Source: Ralstonia thomasii
GTDB lineage: Bacteria > Pseudomonadota > Gammaproteobacteria > Burkholderiales > Burkholderiaceae
NCBI RefSeq assembly: GCF_958405895.1
Contig: NZ_CATZAR010000018.1
Length of the DNA: 64,000 nt
Reading direction: 5' to 3' (one strand)
Part shown: one piece after another, positions 58,674 through 64,000 of the stretch
How the letters are laid out: every line of letters begins with the position of its first letter
How positions within the stretch are numbered: the stretch's first letter is position 1
Made by a program: the position numbers and the translations under genes
Notes under the pieces: model-generated
Told to the model about the DNA's origin: nothing
Seen by the model: only the letters and a program-made list of their open reading frames with translations
Database searches by the model: none

Positions 58674-59846
58674 CTACAGATCCCCACCTGCCTCGCCAAA
58701 CGGTTCGACATGGACTGAACTTTCCTCCATGTTGTTCATGTCAGCCTCCACACGAGGACGCCCTGCTCTTGTTTTCTCCGGCACCTTGCCCATGCCGAAT
58801 AGGTGCGTGTGTTCTGTCCCCTTGATCAACAGGTACTGCTCCGCCTTAGCAAGGTACGCCAGATTTATCTGCAATGCCTCTCGCTTCTTGACATCGTTTC
58901 GGTTGATCTGGCCTACGCCGACACCGTGCTTCTTCTCGTAGAGCTTCTTCAGCCAGCCGGCATTGCTGTTCCAATAGTCGCCCCTGCCTTCGGTCACCGC
59001 ATCGACCCAGTATTCCCCAATCTGTTTGGCGATGTACTCGTCGTGGTTGGACTCTGGCAAATAGAACACGATGACGTGCAGGTGCAGCCCTGTATCCTCC
59101 CCCTGCTCGATCGCCCACACATACCACTTAATACCTGACATGAGCTTGTTGAAGCGACGGGCCTTGAAGAAGCGATCACGATGACGCTGTACGTCTTCAA
59201 TCGTGATCCAGCGGCGAAACTCCGGCTTGTAGCGCAGCGTCAGAGAGAGCACCAACCAACGCGATCTTCCAGTCTCATTGCAGAACATTGCCTCTTCCGC
59301 CTCCAATACGTTCCGGACGTTCTTGTCGGCATTGACTAGTCGCAATCTCTCGCGCTCCTTGTACTCCCGCGTCTTGCATCGCGCTCGGATCACCTCGATC
59401 AGCATGTTGAAGACGTCCAAGTACAGTACGCCGTCAGCGCTGGCCACATCGCTAGGTTGACCAAACGAGAAAAGGCCTCGACCAATCAGACCAAGTTCCT
59501 TACAAGCCTCGTAGAACACCTCGACTCGCGCTGAATAGCGGTGTATGTCGGAATACCGTTCCAGCCAGCCGTTCATCGATCGGTAATAGCTCTTACCAAG
59601 GTAGAGTTCACGAATCCTTGTCATGCCGGAATATCGAGTCCTCACCTCGACGAATCCACCCTCCCATCCGCGCTCGATCTTCTGAACAAATTTCTCGATG
59701 CCGAACAGGTGCCCTGATGCGTAGCCCTTGTGGATAATGGTTTTCGATTTTCCCTCGATGTCGACCTGCTCAAGGTTGATTCGCTCGTCAAGGCGAGCGA
59801 TGACCTCCAGCGCTTCCTGGTCTTCGGTGACTTCGTCTTCGTACAT
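58674..59846 (-). CDS. inovirus Gp2-like replication protein (HUH-type)
   Basis: A 390-residue protein. The segment DTGLHLHVIVFY (HLH at 255-257) is the metal-binding HUH-like motif of rolling-circle initiators, and a Tyr in YLAKAEQYLLIK near 340-350 could be the nicking residue. The overall pattern is that of the inovirus-type Gp2 family found on integrative elements. It should nick and restart replication at an origin, and the AT-rich repeats just upstream (60.06-60.14 kb) are a candidate. The protein lacks membrane segments and has a normal full-length appearance. Confidence 0.75.
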   Translation of the reverse strand: MYEDEVTEDQEALEVIARLDERINLEQVDIEGKSKTIIHKGYASGHLFGIEKFVQKIERGWEGGFVEVRTRYSGMTRIRELYLGKSYYRSMNGWLERYSDIHRYSARVEVFYEACKELGLIGRGLFSFGQPSDVASADGVLYLDVFNMLIEVIRARCKTREYKERERLRLVNADKNVRNVLEAEEAMFCNETGRSRWLVLSLTLRYKPEFRRWITIEDVQRHRDRFFKARRFNKLMSGIKWYVWAIEQGEDTGLHLHVIVFYLPESNHDEYIAKQIGEYWVDAVTEGRGDYWNSNAGWLKKLYEKKHGVGVGQINRNDVKKREALQINLAYLAKAEQYLLIKGTEHTHLFGMGKVPEKTRAGRPRVEADMNNMEESSVHVEPFGEAGGDL

Positions 59847-60627
59847 GGTTGTTTAATGATGTAGTCATCGCACGATTGGCGATGACGGTTGATGTTGGGT
59901 CTCTTGTTCTACTTGTTGCTGAACTGCTTGCCAGCGATGCTCAGCTACTGTGGAACGAGAGATCTTCTTTTGGATATGCCTGATATAGAAAGGTAACGAA
60001 AACACTTCTCGCTACGTTGCCCTCGTTGACACGAGAGCGCGCTTATCTCTCACTGACTGTCTTTGTTAAACATCCATCCTTTTTATTCAGAAAATCTATC
60101 CTTTTATTAGAAATATTCCTATATTCCATAGGAAGCAAAATTGGCGTCAATTTCATTCCACCGGTTACCGCGGCATTTCGATCATCGATCTGCCCAAGAA
60201 GCAGGCTTTTCTTTCCCACCTCTCATACACATACATACGCACGCAGTAAAAAAAGCATAAGTGCTGACTTGCCATCGACAGCAGGCTGGGGCCCGGCCAT
60301 TCGCGCAGAAGATTTGACTCGAGGCCACAACTGCGCTCGATGATTTACTACTGTCCGCACGTGGAAACACCGTCTTCTCCGCGCGCTTGCATGGGATGGC
60401 GGGCTAGTGCTGTGATCGGCACTCCAGCACGCGCAGTACATCGTGGCACCCTGATCGGTGAGTGGCCCTGGGGAATTTTTACGCCGGTGGTGTATGAACT
60501 GAGGAAGGACAGTCGACAGCCAAAATGCGGGCGCGGAAACGAAAAGCGGGACGCAACGCCTAAGCATCGTGTCCCGCAGGTGAGTAAGCCAAAAGGCTGC
60601 GGCCGGGTGGTCTTGTTCATGTGCCCG
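59847..60627. other. 780-bp gene-free region, candidate replication origin
   Basis: No reading frame here has a plausible start and family resemblance. The part at 59990-60140 is much richer in A+T than its surroundings and holds imperfect direct repeats and an inverted repeat (60076-60134). It lies directly upstream of the leftward Gp2-like gene. Confidence 0.45.
60076..60134. repeat. AT-rich direct repeats plus inverted repeat
   Basis: Two imperfect copies of ATCCTTTT(T)ATT(C)AGAAA begin near 60076 and 60098. They are followed by a perfect inverted repeat, TTCCTAT at 60116-60122 and ATAGGAA at 60128-60134 with a 5-nt loop. The combination resembles an iteron and hairpin origin. Confidence 0.45.
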
Positions 60628-61728
60628 TCATGCACTTACATTGTCGAAGCGGGCACGGTACAGCCGCGCGAAGTGTCCCGCCGTCGCCTGACCACGGCCC
60701 AGGAATTCGCGAATTGCAGCTTGAGTCGGCCTCAACCGGCCTGCGACGACCTCTACATGGATCTTGTCTAATATCTGATCATCCTCCGACCTGACCGCAG
60801 CGCCGCCAAGGTCTGCGGCGACGACCGAATCGATCAGCGGAGTCGCCCGATCGGTCGACACGACGGTCGCAATACCCGAAGCCTGCCCTGGCACGACTGG
60901 CATGCAATTCGCCGAACTAGACCAGACGTGGGCGACCAACAGCCAGCCCATGATGGCAGCGCCTTCGAGCACGACCGCGAACACGACCGCCTGCACCAGT
61001 TCAAGTCGCGGTGCGGTCGTACCGAACCAAAGCGCGATCTGGGACGCGACCGGATCGACGCGCAGACTCTCGCGCAACGCCTCGTCGCGCGCGACCCGCG
61101 CGGCCAGCCGGTCTTCTTCGGCTTCGCGCCGTTTCGCTTCGACCATCTCGGCATCGAGTGCGGCAAGTTGCGCACTCAGCTTTGCCTTGCGGGCAGCGAC
61201 GCTCGGGCAATCTCCCGCGCAGTGACGCGCGTTGATGCGCACCAGATCAGCAACGACCTCGACGCGGCTTCCTGCGATTTCCGAGAGACTGCGGCCGTGT
61301 GATGCGCCGACACGGTACGAAGCCTCGGTAGCCGGCACCGACGCCACGCGTTGATTGCCGGCGTCCCGCTGCGCTTCGATAAAGAACGTCACCTGGCCAA
61401 CCATCAAGGCCACGATGCCAACGCACCACAACGCGCCACCGGCGACGCGGATCTTGGCGGTGAAGGCATGCCACCCCATCGGAATCAGATGTACATAGAG
61501 GACGGCTGCGCCGGCCAGTGCCATCATCATCGTCCGTTGCAACAGCGTGCCGCCACGCAACCAGTTGGAATAGGCGGCGATGCCGAACGACACGGCTGTC
61601 GCCAGCAACGCGATCGTGACCGAGATCACTTGGAGCAACGTCAGTCGGGAGCCCGAAGCCGCGACAGTGTCGGCGGACATGTTGATGGCCGTGCGATCGC
61701 ACGGTGCATCAAAAGCCAGTTTGTTCAT
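60628..61728 (-). CDS. multi-pass membrane protein, intact paralogue of 51629-52563
   Basis: A 366-residue protein starting at ATG 61728 behind AAGGAA. Three or four membrane helices lie between about 30 and 130, then a long charged coiled coil (ARKAKLSAQLAALDAEMVEAKRREAEEDRLAARV), a further hydrophobic segment (LELVQAVVFAVVLEGAAIMGWLLVAHV near 240-265), and a C-terminal HTH-like tail (AGRLRPTQAAIREFLGRGQATAGHFARLYRARF). The tail suggests a membrane-tethered DNA-binding protein. It follows the ATPase gene in the same direction and belongs to the replication module. Function unknown. Confidence 0.7.
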   Translation of the reverse strand: MNKLAFDAPCDRTAINMSADTVAASGSRLTLLQVISVTIALLATAVSFGIAAYSNWLRGGTLLQRTMMMALAGAAVLYVHLIPMGWHAFTAKIRVAGGALWCVGIVALMVGQVTFFIEAQRDAGNQRVASVPATEASYRVGASHGRSLSEIAGSRVEVVADLVRINARHCAGDCPSVAARKAKLSAQLAALDAEMVEAKRREAEEDRLAARVARDEALRESLRVDPVASQIALWFGTTAPRLELVQAVVFAVVLEGAAIMGWLLVAHVWSSSANCMPVVPGQASGIATVVSTDRATPLIDSVVAADLGGAAVRSEDDQILDKIHVEVVAGRLRPTQAAIREFLGRGQATAGHFARLYRARFDNVSA

Positions 61729-61851
61729 TTCTTTGTTCCTTTTCGCGTCGCCTGACGCGACAACTGCGTTTTCTGGAGCGCACCGGGCCTCGCGCACGCC
61801 GGACGGTGGCTGCACGGGCTATGCAATGCGGGGAAAAGGGAGAGGGGCATA

Positions 61852-61875
61852 GGCCCGCAGGCGTTCCTGCGGGCC
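61852..61875 (-). terminator. intergenic hairpin between ATPase and membrane gene
   Basis: Perfect 10-bp arms GGCCCGCAGG and CCTGCGGGCC around a 4-nt loop, 7 bp after the ATPase stop. No T-run follows on the minus strand, so it may act as a processing or partial termination hairpin. Confidence 0.55.
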
Positions 61876-61882
61876 AAAGCGA

Positions 61883-63475
61883 TTAGGTGAACCAGAAATC
61901 GGCGTTGAGCAGCGCCGTCTTTGCGCGTGATTTCCATGCGACATCGTCGGTCTCAACCTTGGCATCCAGCATAGAATCGACGATCGACTCCCGCAGTTCT
62001 GCGTGCTCGTCGGCATCATGATGGGGCGCGGTCGTCCGATACTTCTTCAGACACTGATCAGCCATGAAACCCCACATACCGACGTCGATCCCGCCGACGT
62101 GCTCGGCAACCTGCTCAAGTTGTTCAACCTGCTCAAGTTGCTCGCCGTTCTCGTGATTCGGTGCCATCCCCGCCACGACTGATTGCTCAGGGGGGGCCAT
62201 CGCCCCACACGCTGCACCAGACGACTGAGAAGGCGTTGCCCACCCCGACATCGCGCCCGCGCTTGCATCGAACACGCTGGGGACGTGATCCGCCTGAAAG
62301 GTGCGGAATCCCGCGCTGAACGCCCCAGAAGAACCAGGGAGGCCAGCCTGTCCGGGCTGGTGCGGCTCGCTTCTGGCCGGGCTAGCAGGCAATGACCAAT
62401 ACCACTTGCTGTCACCAATGGCACGGTACTTCTTCACCCTGAGGTCGTCAGACGCGCGACGAACCGTCGCCCATGACAAGCCGGCGAGCTTGGCGTCCTC
62501 TTCAACCTTTTCTGTCGGCACCGGCCCACTGGCTAATAGAGTCAACAGAAAGGCCATCGCCTCTTGCTTGCGGTCTTCACGCGCCGGTGCGCCACCACCA
62601 CCGCCACCACCTTCAGCCTCGTCCAGGATCTCCTTCGGCGAGCCTTGCAGTTGGTAGTCCCACACCACCTGGGAGCTGTGCGTGGTATTGAAGGTGTCGA
62701 TCGGCACATCGACACCCTGGACGTGGTAAGCGAAACCGCCCTCGGTCGGACCCAGGTTTGACTTCGCGCGAACGAGCACGCTGCTCGGAACACCGTTACC
62801 AGCGTGGTTAGCCACGTCACGTGCGACGATCCACACCAGCCGGGCCAAGGCACCGATAGCGGTGCTGCCGTTCACGCGTTCGAGCGGATCTTTCTTCTTA
62901 GAGCCCTTATTAACGTGCGTCAGACCGAGAATCGCGCAATTGGTCTGCTCGGCGAACTTCACTAACGGATCGAGATCCTTGCGGACCTGGCTGTTGTTGT
63001 TCGAGTTTCCCGTCACAACCTGCACGATGGAATCGATAATGACCAGCGCGACATCGCCCAACTCGTCGACCTTCGCCGCGAGAGGCGCCAGATCGCGAGT
63101 GAAATCGAACGCGCGTGTGCAGTTGTTTTCTTTTGTCACACGCAGGATATACACCTTCGACTGGTCAACACCGCATGCGATCAGACGCGGCATGATCGTG
63201 TCCTCGATCCCATCCTCGCACGTCCAAATCACCACACGCCCCGTCGGCGCCTGGCTGCCATCCGGCCATGTACCACCGCGCGTCAGCGTGGCGGCCACCT
63301 GCAAAGCCAGTGTCGTCTTACCCGTCGAGGGGGGGCCGGCGAGGATGTGGAGCTTGCCGCGAGCGAGCCAGAAACGCCACAACCAGAAAACCGGGTGCGC
63401 CGGAATCTCGCTCGCGACCTCCAGAACCGGACCGTTTGGAGTGTTGCCGCGATTGCCGAAAATGCTAGGGAACAT
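61883..63475 (-). CDS. RepA-like AAA/RecA-type ATPase (hexameric helicase family)
   Basis: A 530-residue protein. Walker A GPPSTGKT is at 47-54, CEDGIEDTIMPRL near 87, Walker B ALVIIDSI has Asp148, and GLTHVNKGSKKKDPLERVNGS is the sensor-like region, as in plasmid RepA helicases (AAA_25 group). The C-terminal half holds a winged-helix-like segment (near 305-345) and a low-complexity linker (EQLEQVEQLEQV). It would load as the replicative helicase of the element. It starts 12 bp after the AlpA gene. Confidence 0.85.
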   Translation of the reverse strand: MFPSIFGNRGNTPNGPVLEVASEIPAHPVFWLWRFWLARGKLHILAGPPSTGKTTLALQVAATLTRGGTWPDGSQAPTGRVVIWTCEDGIEDTIMPRLIACGVDQSKVYILRVTKENNCTRAFDFTRDLAPLAAKVDELGDVALVIIDSIVQVVTGNSNNNSQVRKDLDPLVKFAEQTNCAILGLTHVNKGSKKKDPLERVNGSTAIGALARLVWIVARDVANHAGNGVPSSVLVRAKSNLGPTEGGFAYHVQGVDVPIDTFNTTHSSQVVWDYQLQGSPKEILDEAEGGGGGGGAPAREDRKQEAMAFLLTLLASGPVPTEKVEEDAKLAGLSWATVRRASDDLRVKKYRAIGDSKWYWSLPASPARSEPHQPGQAGLPGSSGAFSAGFRTFQADHVPSVFDASAGAMSGWATPSQSSGAACGAMAPPEQSVVAGMAPNHENGEQLEQVEQLEQVAEHVGGIDVGMWGFMADQCLKKYRTTAPHHDADEHAELRESIVDSMLDAKVETDDVAWKSRAKTALLNADFWFT

Positions 63476-63486
63476 TTGGCCTGCTC

Positions 63487-63813
63487 CTAGCTAGCTGCGC
63501 GCGAAGCGATCCACGCGTCAAGCTCGACCTCGATGATGCCCGTTGTGCGAGCCGACAACCGCACCTTCTTGGGGAACGTCGGATCGCTCGCCATGAGCGT
63601 GTACACGGTCGAGCGCGAGAGCCCGATACGCTCGATGACCGCTTTGATGCGCAACACACGCGCACCGGACGGAATCTTGATCCCGTCCAGGGCGCACGCG
63701 CCGCTAACCGGGGACAGCGGTGCAGCATTGCGGCTTTCGCCGTGCCAGGCGAGACCCGCCTGTACAACCTCTTCGCTGGTAACGCGAACGGAGTTGACGT
63801 TAGTAAAGTCCAT
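63487..63813 (-). CDS. AlpA-type helix-turn-helix regulator
   Basis: A 108-residue protein. The C-terminal 60 residues carry the AlpA/excisionase fold: VLRIKAVIERIGLSRSTVYTLMASDPTFPKKVRLSARTTGIIEVELDAWIASR. The N-terminal 45 residues are a variable tail. AlpA proteins switch on integrase or excision genes of integrative elements. ATG 63813 has GAGGTTCC upstream. It heads the leftward replication module and sits beside the IS insertion. Confidence 0.85.
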   Translation of the reverse strand: MDFTNVNSVRVTSEEVVQAGLAWHGESRNAAPLSPVSGACALDGIKIPSGARVLRIKAVIERIGLSRSTVYTLMASDPTFPKKVRLSARTTGIIEVELDAWIASRAAS

Positions 63814-63889
63814 GGGAACCTCGATAAATTTACGTGAACATCTTCAGCGCCGAAGATGGAGCGATCGTAAAATCGAGGCGTGTTGAAAA

Positions 63890-64000
63890 CCATCTACTTG
63901 GGCTGCTGCCGGTTCAGTGGACACCGACCTAAGCTTCTCGAGCTTGCTCAAACTGTATCGGACTGACATAGCCGAGCGTCGAATGCCTGCGCGTCGGATT
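63890..64000 (-). mobile_element. end of an IS3-family insertion sequence
   Basis: The transposase stop at 63929 is followed by about 30-40 bp including GTGTCCACTGAACCGGCAG, which should contain the terminal inverted repeat. The exact boundary cannot be set without the other end. Confidence 0.7.
63929..64000 (-). CDS. IS3-family transposase, C-terminal end only
   Basis: The last 23 codons before TAG 63929-63931 read NPTRRHSTLGYVSPIQFEQA, the standard C-terminus of IS3-family OrfB (rve domain). The gene continues beyond the window edge. It marks an IS that entered just upstream of the AlpA gene. Confidence 0.9.
   Translation of the reverse strand, partial: NPTRRHSTLGYVSPIQFEQAREA

Larger units (their letters stand above)
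31900..64000. mobile_element. genomic island (integrative element), right end not in window
   Basis: From here on the gene content is accessory: a restriction/defence locus, orphan lipoproteins, and a replication module (HUH protein, RepA-like ATPase, AlpA, YqaJ, DUF932). Base composition is lower and patchier than in the housekeeping part. Two pseudogenes and an IS3-family element at the right edge indicate decay. The left junction has a tRNA-like remnant. No integrase gene is seen, so it should lie beyond position 64000. Confidence 0.75.

Noticed and set aside
60017..60343. 108-residue plus-strand frame in the gene-free region
   Set aside because: No ribosome site, odd composition, and it covers the AT-rich repeats.
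60340..60771. 143-residue plus-strand frame
   Set aside because: It runs antisense into the membrane protein gene and has no recognisable start.
1..64000. CRISPR array, rRNA operon or complete integrase gene
   Set aside because: No regularly spaced repeat series, rRNA-like sequence or tyrosine/serine recombinase motif was seen anywhere in the window.

Overview
The window is GC-rich DNA of a betaproteobacterium. Gene content and protein sequences (ychF, hemA-prfA-prmC-grxD-ubiX, opgGH, cyoABCD, FliT, OprB-type porin) point to Burkholderiaceae, most likely Ralstonia of the R. pickettii/R. insidiosa type. The species call is inference.

Positions 1-31.7 kb are ordinary chromosome. The first 2 kb hold a lipoprotein, an exported protein and a lytic transglycosylase on the plus strand, with a FliT-like flagellar chaperone facing them. 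ychF follows with a strong terminator, then a three-gene signalling cluster: a phytochrome-like histidine kinase, an Rcp1-like response regulator and a REC-PAS-HK-REC hybrid kinase. The kinase appears to have lost its bilin-binding residues. Next come haem and translation genes (hemA, prfA, prmC), grxD, ubiX, periplasmic glucan synthesis (opgG, opgH), a YbaK-type deacylase, a CDGSH protein, ettA, and the cytochrome bo3 oxidase operon cyoABCD. At 27.3-30.9 kb an OprB-type porin, a 16-codon proline-containing leader peptide with a perfect Shine-Dalgarno, a small unknown protein and an atypical NRAMP transporter lie in one direction and may form a metal-uptake operon.

At about 31.9 kb the character changes. 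A strong leftward terminator is followed by a sequence resembling the 3' end of a tRNA gene and then by repeats typical of integrase arm sites. From there to the right edge the DNA is a genomic island with lower and patchier GC. Its left part (32.3-44.6 kb) is a compact minus-strand defence-type locus: an excisionase-like HTH regulator, a SNF2-type helicase, a DUF4391 protein, a type III Mod methylase and Res helicase-nuclease, then a GIY-YIG protein and a GHKL ATPase with a C-terminal PD-(D/E)xK-like nuclease. This composite locus is the best candidate here for an incompletely described system. It is preceded by three TTGCCAA repeats spaced 20 and 10 bp, a likely operator.

The centre of the island (44.9-50.8 kb) carries a small basic protein, an ankyrin-repeat protein, a YwqK/MORN-type lipoprotein and a large lipoprotein. 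The right part (50.8-63.9 kb) is a replication and maintenance module typical of integrative elements: XRE regulator, Gp3-like protein, YqaJ exonuclease, DUF932 protein, inovirus Gp2-like HUH protein, RepA-like AAA ATPase and AlpA regulator. Between several of these genes sits a strong GC-rich hairpin. Decay is visible: one membrane protein is frameshifted (an intact paralogue lies 9 kb away), a DNA methylase fragment carries an internal stop, and an IS3-family element enters at the right edge. No integrase, complete tRNA, rRNA or CRISPR array is present in the window.
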